A stretch of DNA of 64,000 bases. Source: Gillisia lutea. Its GTDB lineage: Bacteria; Bacteroidota; Bacteroidia; Flavobacteriales; Flavobacteriaceae. The stretch is taken from the NCBI RefSeq assembly GCF_021568705.1, contig NZ_JAKGTH010000006.1, positions 744,001-808,000 of the forward strand. The letters run 5' to 3'. Under the pieces are notes generated by a model. It was not told the origin of the DNA. It saw nothing but the letters and a program-made list of their open reading frames with translations, and searched no databases. Below, one piece after another: positions 35,808-45,827 of this stretch (positions are counted from its first letter, which is position 1; each line of letters begins with the position of its first letter). A program made the translations under genes and the position numbers.

Positions 35808-38033
35808 ATGAAAAAAATACTCTTCATCCTCATTTTACTTCTTCCATTTTTGGGTATTTCCCAGCAGCAGGAAGATGTGAAAGTGGGCTTGGTGCTAAGC
35901 GGGGGTGGGGCAAAAGGTCTTGCTCATATAGGGGTTCTAAAGGTTATTGAGGAGTCGGGAATAAAGATAGATTATATTGGAGGGAGCAGTATGGGAGCCA
36001 TAGTGGGTGCGCTCTATGCTTCGGGTTATACCTCACACCAATTGGATTCTATTTTTCATGAGATCAATTTCAACATTCTTATTCAAGATGATATTCCGCG
36101 GAGTTCTAAGACCTTTTATGAAAAGGAGGATACCGAGAAATATGCTCTCACACTGCCTTTCGATAATTTTAAAGTGGGTTTTCCTTCAGGCCTTTCTAAA
36201 GGTCAGAACATTTATAACCTCATTTCCAGACTCACGATGCATTTAGGAGATGTGCGGGATTTCAGCAAATTACCGATTCCTTTCTTTTGTATTGCTTCTA
36301 ATATTGAAACAGGGGAACAAGTTGTGCTTGATCACGGCTCTCTGGCAAAGGCGGTTTCTGCAAGTGGAGCCATTCCATCTATATTTAGCCCTATTAAGAT
36401 AGAAGGAAAATTACTTACCGATGGCGGGGTGACAAATAATTACCCTGTTAAGGAACTCAGGGATCGGGGAGCAGAATTGATTATTGGGGTGGATGTGCAG
36501 GATAGTTTAATGGATAGAAAACAATTAAGAGGTGTTTTCGATATTTTAACTCAAATCAGCAATTTTAGAACGATTAGCGATATGAGGGAGAAGATCAAAC
36601 AAACCGATATTTATATAAAACCAAATATTAAAGGTTTTAGCGTGCTCTCTTTTGAAAAGGGGTCGGCCATTATAGACTCTGGTGAGGTAGCCGGAAAGTT
36701 GAAAATAGAAAGGTTCAAAGAAATAGCCTTAAAGCAAAAGAATAGGAAAGAAGAGGTGAAGAAGATACCTTTAATAGATAGTATCAACATTAATGCGTTA
36801 ACTATTGAAGGCAATAACAGCTATCCCAGAGCTTATATTTTGGGAAAGCTGAAATTGAAATACAATTATAATTATTCTCAACTGGATCTCAATAAAGGGA
36901 TCAATCAACTTGCTGCAACCGGGAATTTCGACAGGATAAATTACAGTTTGATCCCTAATAATAACGCTTATACTTTGGCAATGCAATTAGAGGAAAGCCA
37001 GAATAAGACTTTTTTGCGTCTGGCGTTGCATTATGATGATGTCTATAAGAGTGGTGCCTTAGTCAATCTTACGAAAAAGAGTAGCATTTTCACGAATGAC
37101 GTAGCTTCTTTGGATATTATTTTGGGAGACAATTTCAGGTATAATTTTCAATATTATGTAGATAAAGGTTATTACTGGAGTGTGGGTGTCAAATCCAGAT
37201 ATAATTCCTTTACCAAAGGGGTGCCTTTCGATTTTATAAATGAAAATCTTGGTGTAGAAGGGAGCGGTATTAATAAAATAGAAGTAGACTATCAGGATTA
37301 TACCAATCAGGTATATGTAGAAACGCTCTTTCAGCAGATATTTTCCTTTGGAATGGGATTGGAGCAAAAATATTTGAAAGTAACCTCGGAAACTTTAGGA
37401 GATTTCGATGAGAACGAACGGCCATCTTCTGTTTTTGATAAAAGTCATTACTATAGCGCATTTGGATATTTAAAACTGGATAGCTTCGATAATAAATACT
37501 TCCCAACCAAAGGGTTGTTTTTTGATGGCGATTTTCATTTGTACCTGTTTTCTTCAGATTATAATGAGAATTTTTCAGAATTTTCCATAGCAAAGGGGGC
37601 AGTTGGCTATGTAGTGAGCCCTTTTAATAGATTTACCACTAAGATATCTTCAGAAGTGGGCTTTAGAGTTGGGAATGAGAGTACGAACATTCTTAATTTC
37701 TCTCTTGGAGGTTATGGAAATGACTTCATTAATAATTTCGTTCCATTTTACGGGTACGATTATATAAGCATTTCAGGAGATAGTTATATTAAAGGCTTGG
37801 TAGAGTTAGATTATGAGATCTTTCATAAAAACCATATTACCGGAAGTTTTAATTTCGCTAATGTTGGTAACAGATTGTTTTCTACCGGCGACTGGTTTAC
37901 AGCGCCAGATTATACTGGTTATGCGTTGGGTTATGGTATCGAAACCTTGTTAGGGCCTCTGGAAGCAAAATATTCATTTTCTCCAGAAAATAAAAAAGGC
38001 AACTGGTTCTTTAGTATTGGTTTCTGGTTCTAG
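35808..38033 (+). CDS. patatin-like phospholipase with POTRA and outer-membrane barrel (PlpD-type)
   Basis: The 741-residue protein has a signal peptide (1-19) and a patatin domain (about 25-230). The oxyanion motif is SGGGAKGLAHIG, the nucleophile S61 lies in GGSSMGA and the DGG motif is in LLTDGGVTNNYP. A POTRA-like segment follows (about 325-400, INALTIEGNNSYPR), then a C-terminal BamA/Omp85-type barrel ending WFFSIGFWF. This is the architecture of type Vd autotransported phospholipases. It abuts uvrC (TAAATG) with no gap, an unrelated partner. Confidence 0.9.
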   Translation: MKKILFILILLLPFLGISQQQEDVKVGLVLSGGGAKGLAHIGVLKVIEESGIKIDYIGGSSMGAIVGALYASGYTSHQLDSIFHEINFNILIQDDIPRSSKTFYEKEDTEKYALTLPFDNFKVGFPSGLSKGQNIYNLISRLTMHLGDVRDFSKLPIPFFCIASNIETGEQVVLDHGSLAKAVSASGAIPSIFSPIKIEGKLLTDGGVTNNYPVKELRDRGAELIIGVDVQDSLMDRKQLRGVFDILTQISNFRTISDMREKIKQTDIYIKPNIKGFSVLSFEKGSAIIDSGEVAGKLKIERFKEIALKQKNRKEEVKKIPLIDSININALTIEGNNSYPRAYILGKLKLKYNYNYSQLDLNKGINQLAATGNFDRINYSLIPNNNAYTLAMQLEESQNKTFLRLALHYDDVYKSGALVNLTKKSSIFTNDVASLDIILGDNFRYNFQYYVDKGYYWSVGVKSRYNSFTKGVPFDFINENLGVEGSGINKIEVDYQDYTNQVYVETLFQQIFSFGMGLEQKYLKVTSETLGDFDENERPSSVFDKSHYYSAFGYLKLDSFDNKYFPTKGLFFDGDFHLYLFSSDYNENFSEFSIAKGAVGYVVSPFNRFTTKISSEVGFRVGNESTNILNFSLGGYGNDFINNFVPFYGYDYISISGDSYIKGLVELDYEIFHKNHITGSFNFANVGNRLFSTGDWFTAPDYTGYALGYGIETLLGPLEAKYSFSPENKKGNWFFSIGFWF

Positions 38034-38226
38034 CAAGTTTAAATAAAATAGGCTTTTTTGACAATGAATTTTATAAATGATATTATGACTTCTGCGCCGA
38101 CTTTTAATTCTTCTTTAAGGGCTTTTCCGTAAAAATTATCGATATTTGTTATAGAAGACTAAGAAACTCCAGTCTTATTGAGGATTTGATTTTTTTATCT
38201 GTATTTAATATAAAAATCTTAACAAT

Positions 38227-39387
38227 ATGCCTTTTTATCATAAATTAGGAAATATACCCCATAAGCGCCATACCATCTTTAAAAAACCGGATGGAAGTTT
38301 ATATTATGAGCAGCTATTTGGAACAATCGGGTTTGATGGAATGTCTTCCAATCTATATCATGAGCATAGGCCAACACAGGTTAAAGAAATAAAAGATAGT
38401 TATAGTGTAAAGCCAAAAGTTGCCATAGGAAATAATATAAAATCATACAGACTTCGTGGGTTTCAGGTAATCCCACATCCAGATTATTTGGAAAGTCGAA
38501 AAGTGATGCTTACCAATAGTGATGTGGATATTGCTTTAGCGGCTCCACAACAATCTACCTCAGATTATTTTTATAAGAATACCGATGCCGACGAGCTTTT
38601 GTTTATTCACAAGGGAAGCGGAAAGCTGAGAACTCATTTAGGAAATCTCGATTTTAAATACGGCGATTATCTATTGATTCCCCGAGGAACGATATATAAA
38701 CTGGATTTTGACGATGAGGTTAACCGATTATTTATTGTAGAGTCTAGAAGACCAATATATACGCCTAAAAGATATAGAAACTGGTTTGGCCAGTTGTTGG
38801 AACATTCTCCATTTTGTGAGCGAGACCTTAGGCAGCCATATGAGTTAGAAACGAATGATGAAAAAGGCGATTTCCTTATCAAAGTAAAAAAGCAAGGTGA
38901 GATTTTCGATATGGTGTACGCGACGCATCCTTTTGATGTGGTTGGATATGACGGGTATAACTATCCTTATGCTTTTTCAATCCACGATTTTGAACCTATA
39001 ACTGGTAGAATCCATCAACCGCCACCCGTGCATCAAACATTTGAGACCGATGCTTTTGTGGTTTGCAGTTTCTGTCCTAGAAAATATGATTATCATCCAC
39101 AAAGTATTCCTGCGCCATACAGCCATAGTAATATAGATAGTGATGAGGTGCTTTATTATGTAGATGGTGATTTTATGAGTAGGAATGACATTGAAGCAGG
39201 ACATATTTCCTTGCATCCTGCAGGAATTCCTCACGGGCCACACCCGGGAGCTGTAGAGCGTAGTATTGGTCAGACAGAGACTGAAGAGCTTGCTGTAATG
39301 GTAGACACATTTAAACCTTTAATGCTAACCGAGGAGGCTATGAAAATTGCCGATGAGTCCTATTATAAATCATGGTTGGATCATTAA
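38227..39387 (+). CDS. hmgA: homogentisate 1,2-dioxygenase
   Basis: The 386-residue protein starts MPFYHKLGNIPHKRHTIFKK and has the cupin-type core with HEHRPTQVKE, FIHKGSGKLRTHLGNLDF and the C-terminal iron-site region SLHPAGIPHGPHPGA. It opens the ring of homogentisate to maleylacetoacetate. The next gene, hppD, makes its substrate. The 193-nt upstream gap holds a GATATTTG that is one base off a -7 element. Confidence 0.93.
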   Translation: MPFYHKLGNIPHKRHTIFKKPDGSLYYEQLFGTIGFDGMSSNLYHEHRPTQVKEIKDSYSVKPKVAIGNNIKSYRLRGFQVIPHPDYLESRKVMLTNSDVDIALAAPQQSTSDYFYKNTDADELLFIHKGSGKLRTHLGNLDFKYGDYLLIPRGTIYKLDFDDEVNRLFIVESRRPIYTPKRYRNWFGQLLEHSPFCERDLRQPYELETNDEKGDFLIKVKKQGEIFDMVYATHPFDVVGYDGYNYPYAFSIHDFEPITGRIHQPPPVHQTFETDAFVVCSFCPRKYDYHPQSIPAPYSHSNIDSDEVLYYVDGDFMSRNDIEAGHISLHPAGIPHGPHPGAVERSIGQTETEELAVMVDTFKPLMLTEEAMKIADESYYKSWLDH

Positions 39388-39575
39388 TGCCAAGTTTAAG
39401 GTTGCGTGTTGAAAATTAATCTTTGAATTATTTAATTAGTTGAATTTTTTTATAATCCATAACAAACTAGAAATGAATAAAAGGGTGGATACCTCGGTAA
39501 GTGCAAGGGCAATGTGGTGATCTTTTAATTCATGTAGAGGCAGAAACTTGATTATAAAATTTTAAAAAAGAAATA

Positions 39576-40715
39576 ATGAGCACAGATAACACATCTCTAA
39601 ATTTAGAAAAAGTAATTCCCGGAACTGAAGACTTTCTTCCCCTTCTAGGAACAGATTTCGTAGAACTATATGTAGGGAATGCCAAGCAGGCAGCCTTTTA
39701 CTATCAGCAAGCCTGGGGTTTTCAGCCTGTGGCATATTCAGGATTAGAAACGGGTAGAAAAGACAGTGTTTCTTATGTCCTTCAGCAAGATAAAATTCGA
39801 TTGGTGCTAACATCACCTTTGCAGCCGGAAGGAGAGATCAATGCACACATTAATAAGCACGGCGATGGTGTAAAGGTTGTGGCGCTTTGGGTAGACGATG
39901 CAAGAAAGAGTTATGAAGAAACAACCAAACGCGGAGCAAAATCATATAAAGAACCTTATGTGATGGAAGATGAACACGGAACCGTAGTTATTTCAGGAAT
40001 TCATACCTATGGCGAGACGGTACACTTATTTGTAGAGCGTAAAAATTATTCAGGTCCTTTCTTGCCGGGATACAGAAAATATGAGCCAAGATTCAAATCG
40101 GCACCGGTTGGTCTTAAATATATAGATCACATGGTAGGGAATGTAGGTTGGAATGAAATGAATAAATGGTGTGAGTTCTACGCCAATGTAATGGGCTTTG
40201 CTCAAATGGTGTCTTTTGATGATAAGGATATTTCTACAGATTACACTGCTTTAATGAGCAAAGTAATGAGCAACGGAAATGGTAGAATCAAGTTTCCTAT
40301 CAACGAGCCTGCAGAAGGTAAGAAAAAATCACAAATTGAAGAGTATATAGATTTCTATAATGGAGCTGGAGTGCAGCATATAGCACTTGCTACTGATAAT
40401 ATTATTGAAACGGTAACTAACTTGAGAGATCGCGGGGTTGAATTTTTATATGTGCCGGAAACTTATTATGACACCGTTCTTGAAAGAGTAGGAGAAATAG
40501 ATGAAGAATTAGCACCCCTAAAAGAATTGGGAGTTTTAATTGACAGAGATGATGAAGGGTATCTTTTACAGATTTTTACGAAGCCAGTTTTAGACCGACC
40601 TACCATGTTCTTTGAGATTATTCAGCGAAAAGGAGCTCAGTCTTTTGGAAAAGGGAACTTTAAAGCGCTTTTTGAAGCTATAGAGAGAGAGCAGGAAATG
40701 AGAGGAACATTGTAA
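39576..40715 (+). CDS. hppD: 4-hydroxyphenylpyruvate dioxygenase
   Basis: The 379-residue protein has two VOC-type halves. Iron ligands are visible as His in IDHMVGNV and VQHIALATDN, and Glu in MFFEIIQRKGAQSFGKGNFK. It converts 4-hydroxyphenylpyruvate to homogentisate, the step before HmgA. The 188-nt gap to hmgA has no terminator that I could see, so the two are probably one unit in tyrosine catabolism. Confidence 0.95.
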   Translation: MSTDNTSLNLEKVIPGTEDFLPLLGTDFVELYVGNAKQAAFYYQQAWGFQPVAYSGLETGRKDSVSYVLQQDKIRLVLTSPLQPEGEINAHINKHGDGVKVVALWVDDARKSYEETTKRGAKSYKEPYVMEDEHGTVVISGIHTYGETVHLFVERKNYSGPFLPGYRKYEPRFKSAPVGLKYIDHMVGNVGWNEMNKWCEFYANVMGFAQMVSFDDKDISTDYTALMSKVMSNGNGRIKFPINEPAEGKKKSQIEEYIDFYNGAGVQHIALATDNIIETVTNLRDRGVEFLYVPETYYDTVLERVGEIDEELAPLKELGVLIDRDDEGYLLQIFTKPVLDRPTMFFEIIQRKGAQSFGKGNFKALFEAIEREQEMRGTL

Positions 40716-41023
40716 TAATTATTAAATTAATAAATAATCACACGAATAATTAATCAATTTTTAATATTATGGAAAATATTTAGTTAAAGTTAAAAATTGA
40801 CTTGTTTATAAGCTTCAATCTTAGGACTTTTGCACCGCATTTTTGGAGTGGTTACCAAAATGTTTAATTTTTTTTCATAATTTAAGTTTTAGTTGGTTAA
40901 TAAGATAAAAACCCCATCATTAATTTGATGGGGTTTTTTGTTTTAATACATTTGGAATAGAAATTGTAATTCTTTCATTCAAGAATATATAACCTACTAA
41001 GTGTTAGTTAAATCCTTATTATT
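40716..41023 (+). other. intergenic region after hppD with terminator and possible small RNA
   Basis: This 308-nt gap is very AT-rich. A strong hairpin terminator lies at 40907-40939. Upstream, TTG (40802-40804) and GACTTTTG (40825-40832) are spaced 20 nt, one base off a -33/-7 promoter. A small hairpin follows (TTTTGG, CCAAAA, about 40841-40861). Together they could define an RNA of about 100 nt ending at the terminator. The rest holds only the short leader of the gene at 41024. Confidence 0.35.
40907..40939 (+). terminator. intrinsic terminator
   Basis: The 13-bp stem AAAAACCCCATCA (40907-40919) / TGATGGGGTTTTT (40926-40938) is followed by a T. It can end the hmgA-hppD message. Confidence 0.93.
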
Positions 41024-41800
41024 ATGAACAACAGATTTGCAATTCTATACCTGCTCATATTTTTATTACCACTAAGCTCTTTTTCTCAAAAAGCTTTTCA
41101 GCATGGCGAGTGGTTTAAATTCAGGATTCATTATGGCCCTTTCAATGCCAGCTTCGCCACAATTGCCGTGAATGAGACCAACCTAAATAATAAAAAAGTC
41201 TTTCATGTTGTTGGAAAAGGGAAATCTACTGGCTTATTGCATTTGTTCTTTAAAGTAGACGACAATTATGAAACCTATATAGATAAGCATAGTGGTTTGC
41301 CGTATAGGTTTGTGCGCCAGATAGATGAAGGTGGACACACAAAAGACTTGCAAATAGATTTTGACCATCCTCAAAGCAAGGCTTATGTATTTGACAAAAA
41401 ACATAACGAAAACCGCACTTATACTACAGAAAAGGAGGTGCATGACATGCTTTCTGCGTTCTATTTTGTTCGTAACGATTTAAATAATAAGAAGTTGCAG
41501 GAAGGGGCAGAGTTTCATTTAAATATGTTCTTCGATAAAGAAAATCACGATTTTAAATTAAAGTTCCTTGGAAGGGAGGTTTTAAACACAAAATTTGGTA
41601 AAATTGCGACTTTAAAATTTCGTCCTTACGTGATGGCGGGAAGAGTTTTTAAGGAGCAGGAAAGTCTTACGTTCTGGGTTAGTGACGATCATAACAAAAT
41701 GCCGGTAAAAATCACTGCCGATCTTGCCGTAGGATCTCTTGATGCCGATTTGGAACAGTTTAAGGGATTAAAGCACCCGCTTAAAATAATAATGGATTAG
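41024..41800 (+). CDS. DUF3108 family secreted protein
   Basis: The 258-residue protein has a signal peptide (about 1-22, LLPLSSFSQ). A beta-rich domain follows, with GEWFKFRIHYGPFNASFATI near the start and VSDDHNKMPVKITADLAVGS near the end, matching the DUF3108 pattern of envelope proteins of unknown function. It is the first gene of a very tight set: tryptophan dioxygenase starts 3 nt after its stop, then the M23 peptidase and pgi. Confidence 0.85.
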   Translation: MNNRFAILYLLIFLLPLSSFSQKAFQHGEWFKFRIHYGPFNASFATIAVNETNLNNKKVFHVVGKGKSTGLLHLFFKVDDNYETYIDKHSGLPYRFVRQIDEGGHTKDLQIDFDHPQSKAYVFDKKHNENRTYTTEKEVHDMLSAFYFVRNDLNNKKLQEGAEFHLNMFFDKENHDFKLKFLGREVLNTKFGKIATLKFRPYVMAGRVFKEQESLTFWVSDDHNKMPVKITADLAVGSLDADLEQFKGLKHPLKIIMD

Positions 41801-41803
41801 TCT

Positions 41804-42763
41804 ATGGAAATAAAGCCTGAAATTGCTGAACGTATTTTATTATTAGAGGAAAAGTTCAAAAATTCCGGGCAGGATATGGGCTCTTATTTAGATGGTCTTC
41901 TGTATGATAAGTATTTAACTTATTGGGATTATATAAGTTTAGATACTCTTTTGAGTTTACAAAATCCTAAAACGCATTTCCCTGATGAAGAGATTTTTCT
42001 TACATACCATCAAATAACCGAACTTTATTTCAAGCTTATTCTTCATGAGCAACAGCAAATTATTAATTCCGAAAATTTAACTGCTGCATTCTTTGTTGGA
42101 AAACTCGAGCGCTTAAACAGATATATTCGAATCCTTATTAATTCCTTCGATGTAATGATAAAAGGGATGGACAGAGAGCAGTTCCTTCAATTTAGAATGG
42201 CGCTTCTTCCTGCCAGCGGATTTCAGTCTGCTCAATTTAGAATGATTGAAATTAATGCAACCCCTTTACAACATCTAGTTCCTTTTAAGCAAAGAAACAA
42301 TTTTAGTGAGTATAACAGTATTGAAGAATTGTATGAGAATATTTACTGGAAACAAGGGGGGATTGATCTGGTTACTGGTGAAAAAACTCTTACTCTTAAG
42401 CAATTTGAATTAAGATATACTCCAAGATTTTTGCGAATAGCCAATAGTGTAAAAGAGAGAACGCTTTATCATAGATATCTTCAGCTTCCGGAATCAGAAA
42501 GGAACAATAAAACGCTAATAGAAGCGTTGCGTAGTTTTGATACTAATGTAAATGTGAATTGGTTGTTGATGCATATGGGGGCTGCACATAGGTATTTGAA
42601 TAAGGACAATAAAACAATTGCTGCAACAGGAGGCACCAACTGGAAGGAATTTTTACCTCCAAGTTTTCAGAAAAATAGTTTTTTTCCAAATTTATGGTCA
42701 GAAGAAGAGTTTAATAACTGGGGTAAAGAATGGGTCACCCATTTGTTTAATACAGAAAAATAA
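41804..42763 (+). CDS. tryptophan 2,3-dioxygenase family protein
   Basis: The 319-residue helical protein has the family motif LTYHQITELYFKLILHEQQQ (substrate region, split across residues about 66-85), FRMALLPASGFQSAQFR and the C-terminal NWLLMHMGAAHRYLN with THE heme-ligand-type His, followed by GGTNWKEFLPP. TDO oxidises tryptophan to N-formylkynurenine. No other kynurenine-pathway gene lies next to it, but tyrosine-catabolic genes are just upstream. Spacing to both neighbours is 3 nt. Confidence 0.87.
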   Translation: MEIKPEIAERILLLEEKFKNSGQDMGSYLDGLLYDKYLTYWDYISLDTLLSLQNPKTHFPDEEIFLTYHQITELYFKLILHEQQQIINSENLTAAFFVGKLERLNRYIRILINSFDVMIKGMDREQFLQFRMALLPASGFQSAQFRMIEINATPLQHLVPFKQRNNFSEYNSIEELYENIYWKQGGIDLVTGEKTLTLKQFELRYTPRFLRIANSVKERTLYHRYLQLPESERNNKTLIEALRSFDTNVNVNWLLMHMGAAHRYLNKDNKTIAATGGTNWKEFLPPSFQKNSFFPNLWSEEEFNNWGKEWVTHLFNTEK

Positions 42764-42766
42764 AAT

Positions 42767-44005
42767 TTGAAATTGAAAAAGTTAAGTTGCTTACTAATCA
42801 TTGCGCTGGCATTTGCTGCCTGTAATAATGACGAAAAAAATCAGGATCTAGTTGAAGTTAAAAAAGTTGAAAAAGCTCCTATTTTAAAAGAATATGGATT
42901 CGTTCTGAATAATTATGAAGTTGTTAGAGATACCATTCAGTCAGGAGATAGTTTTGGAGAGCTATTAGATAGACAGGGAGTTAGCAGGTCTAAAGTATTT
43001 GATATTACTCAAAAGGTAAGTGAAACTTTTAATCCAACCCGCTTGGTTGTGGGAAAACCTTATGTAATATTAAAGGCAAAAGACTCCGCCAGAACCCCTC
43101 AGTTCTTCATTTACGAAAATGATAAAATAGATTATACTGTAGTGAACGTGGCCGATGATATTGCTGCATATAAAGCTCAGAAACCTGTAAGTATAAAGCG
43201 TAGAACTGTTTCTGGGGTAATTGTGAACAATCTGTCGGAAGCAATGCAGAATCAAGGATTAAGTGTGTTGCTTTCTCATAAATTGAGCAGTATCTATCAA
43301 TGGAGTATTGACTTCTGGAAACTTCAGAAAGGTGATCAGTTCAAAATGGTATATAATGAACGATATATAAACGATACTATATACGCCGGCGTAGAGAATA
43401 TTGAAGGTGCAGTTTTTGTACATCAGGGTAGGCCTTATTATGCCTTTAGTTATTTGGCCGACCCGGAAATGTCAGGATCTGATTTCTATGATGAGGAAGC
43501 CCGTCCCTTAGAAAGCTTCTTTTTAAAAGCACCCTTAAATTTTAGCCGAATTTCATCCAGGTATTCCGGAAACAGGTATCATCCTGTTCAAAAGAGATGG
43601 AAAGCTCACAAGGGTACAGATTATGCAGCTCCGCACGGAACCCCAATCTGGAGTACGGCGAATGGAACGGTAATCGCTTCCAGTTATACTTCCGGAAATG
43701 GAAATTATGTAAAAGTGAAACATAATGAAACCTATACTACGCAATATTTGCATATGTCCAAACGCAATGTTAGAGTTGGGCAACGAGTTAGGCAAGGAGA
43801 TGTAATTGGGTATGTGGGAAGTACTGGGTTAGCAACGGGCCCGCATGTTTGTTACAGATTTTGGGTTAGGGGGAAACAGGTTGATCCTTTCAGGCAAAAC
43901 CTTCCTGCGGCCGAGCCTATAGCAGATAACTTAAAAGAAGACTATTTTGCCGCAATTAAGCCAGTAAAAATCAAATTAGATAAAATTCCGTTTAAAGAAA
44001 TATAG
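42767..44005 (+). CDS. M23 family metallopeptidase lipoprotein with H-x-C zinc motif
   Basis: The gene appears to start with TTG, 3 nt after the TDO stop; there is no nearby ATG. The 412-residue protein has a lipoprotein signal (FAACNN, lipobox Cys near residue 19), a LysM/OapA-like region ([17 protein letters not shown]) and a C-terminal M23 domain. Zinc ligands H281 and D285 are seen in HKGTDYA. The usual HxH is H360-V361-C362 (GPHVCYRFW), replacing a zinc-ligand His with Cys. It is probably a peptidoglycan endopeptidase or an activator-type relative. Confidence 0.87.
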   Translation: MKLKKLSCLLIIALAFAACNNDEKNQDLVEVKKVEKAPILKEYGFVLNNYEVVRDTIQSGDSFGELLDRQGVSRSKVFDITQKVSETFNPTRLVVGKPYVILKAKDSARTPQFFIYENDKIDYTVVNVADDIAAYKAQKPVSIKRRTVSGVIVNNLSEAMQNQGLSVLLSHKLSSIYQWSIDFWKLQKGDQFKMVYNERYINDTIYAGVENIEGAVFVHQGRPYYAFSYLADPEMSGSDFYDEEARPLESFFLKAPLNFSRISSRYSGNRYHPVQKRWKAHKGTDYAAPHGTPIWSTANGTVIASSYTSGNGNYVKVKHNETYTTQYLHMSKRNVRVGQRVRQGDVIGYVGSTGLATGPHVCYRFWVRGKQVDPFRQNLPAAEPIADNLKEDYFAAIKPVKIKLDKIPFKEI

Positions 44006-44006
44006 C

Positions 44007-45638
44007 ATGAAGAATATCAATCCTACTCACACCACATCTTGGAAAAAATTGACCGCTCATTTTGAAAAGATGAAATCTTCTCAAATGAAAGATCTCTTTG
44101 AGGAAAATACTGAGAGAGCCAAAGATTTTACGATTGATTGGGAGGACTTTTATGTAGATTTCAGTAAGAATAGAATTAATGAGGAAACACAAACTCTTCT
44201 TCTTGATCTGGCTCATGAATGTGGACTAGAAGAGGCTACTGCTTCCTATTTTAATGGAGAGGTGATTAATAGAACTGAAAACAGACCAGTGCTTCATACA
44301 GCTTTAAGGGGGCGTGAAGATGATAAGGTTTTGGTTGAAGAGAATAATGTGATGCCAGAGGTCTATCAGGCTAAAAAGAAAATGCAGGAATTTTCTGAAG
44401 CGATTATAAATGGAGCCAAGAAAGGTTATACCGGAAAAGCCTTTACCGATGTTGTGAATATAGGGATTGGTGGCTCAGATCTTGGTCCGGCAATGATTAC
44501 AGAGGCTTTAAAATTCTATAAGAATCATTTAAATGTTCATTATATTTCAAATGTCGATGGAGATCATGTACATCAAACCCTGAAAGATCTACATCCGGAA
44601 ACTACATTATTCGTGGTGGTATCTAAAACCTTTACCACCCAGGAAACCTTATCCAATGCAAATACAGCAAGAAACTGGTTCAATAAGACGGCTCCTGCCA
44701 ATGCAGTAGCTTCTCATTTTGTTGCTGTTTCAACCAATCTTACTAAAGTGGAAGAATTTGGTATTGCTTCTGAAAATATCTTCCCCATGTGGGATTGGGT
44801 TGGAGGGAGATTTTCTCTATGGAGTGCAGTAGGTCTTTCGGTAAGCTTGGCGGTAGGATTTAATCAATTCAATGAATTGCTAGAAGGAGCTCATGCTATG
44901 GATCTTCATTTTAGAAATGAAGATTTTAGGAAAAACATTCCTGTGCAGCTTGCTTTATTGAGTATTTGGTATAACAATTTCTTTAATGCTGAAAGTGAAG
45001 CAGTAATCCCTTATACGCAATATTTGCAGAAACTCCCATCTTACTTGCAACAGGCAATCATGGAGAGTAATGGAAAAAGCGTTGATAGGAATGGGGAGGA
45101 AGTAAATTACCAAACTGGTAATATTATTTGGGGTGAGCCGGGAACCAATTCTCAGCATGCATTTTTCCAGCTAATTCATCAAGGAACTAAATTAATTCCT
45201 GCCGATTTTATTGGTTTCAAGGAATCTTTATTTGGAGATAACGACCATCATGATAAATTAATGGCTAATTATTTCGCACAAACCGAGGCTCTTTTAAAAG
45301 GCAAAACTTCAGAAGAGGTTCGTAAGGAATTAGAGAATGGAGATCTATCTGAAGAAGAAATAGCATCATTGCTTCCATTCAAGATCTTCAAGGGAAACAA
45401 TCCTACCACTTCAATGTTAATAAAACGTCTTACTCCCAAAAGTCTTGGGAAATTGGTTGCGATGTACGAACATAAAATATTCGTGCAAGGGGTTATCTGG
45501 AATATTTATAGTTACGATCAATGGGGTGTGGAGTTAGGAAAGCAATTAGCGTCCAAAATATTGTCTGAAATTCAACAAACTGACGTTCAATCTCATGACA
45601 GTTCTACCAAAAATCTCTTAAATTCCTATTTAAATTAA
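44007..45638 (+). CDS. pgi: glucose-6-phosphate isomerase
   Basis: The 543-residue protein has the PGI signatures [14 protein letters not shown] and [12 protein letters not shown]-like C-terminus ([13 protein letters not shown]). The sugar-binding [13 protein letters not shown] motif and the catalytic [16 protein letters not shown] are also present. It interconverts glucose-6-phosphate and fructose-6-phosphate. The ATG follows the M23 stop by one base, so it is the last gene of the DUF3108-TDO-M23-pgi unit. Confidence 0.97.
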   Translation: MKNINPTHTTSWKKLTAHFEKMKSSQMKDLFEENTERAKDFTIDWEDFYVDFSKNRINEETQTLLLDLAHECGLEEATASYFNGEVINRTENRPVLHTALRGREDDKVLVEENNVMPEVYQAKKKMQEFSEAIINGAKKGYTGKAFTDVVNIGIGGSDLGPAMITEALKFYKNHLNVHYISNVDGDHVHQTLKDLHPETTLFVVVSKTFTTQETLSNANTARNWFNKTAPANAVASHFVAVSTNLTKVEEFGIASENIFPMWDWVGGRFSLWSAVGLSVSLAVGFNQFNELLEGAHAMDLHFRNEDFRKNIPVQLALLSIWYNNFFNAESEAVIPYTQYLQKLPSYLQQAIMESNGKSVDRNGEEVNYQTGNIIWGEPGTNSQHAFFQLIHQGTKLIPADFIGFKESLFGDNDHHDKLMANYFAQTEALLKGKTSEEVRKELENGDLSEEEIASLLPFKIFKGNNPTTSMLIKRLTPKSLGKLVAMYEHKIFVQGVIWNIYSYDQWGVELGKQLASKILSEIQQTDVQSHDSSTKNLLNSYLN

Positions 45639-45827
45639 ACATTTCGGTATTGTTAATTAATTGTTAGTAGTTTTAAACTCTTTGTTTTCAAGGGCTTGTG
45701 TAATTGTGCTAAGTTTGTTTTGGTGAAATTGTTAAAACCTGAAACCTTAACATTGTGTTAAACTAGGGTGTTGGTTATTTCACTTCTTTTGCCGTGAATT
45801 ATAAACAAAACTCAAACAAATTAAAGC

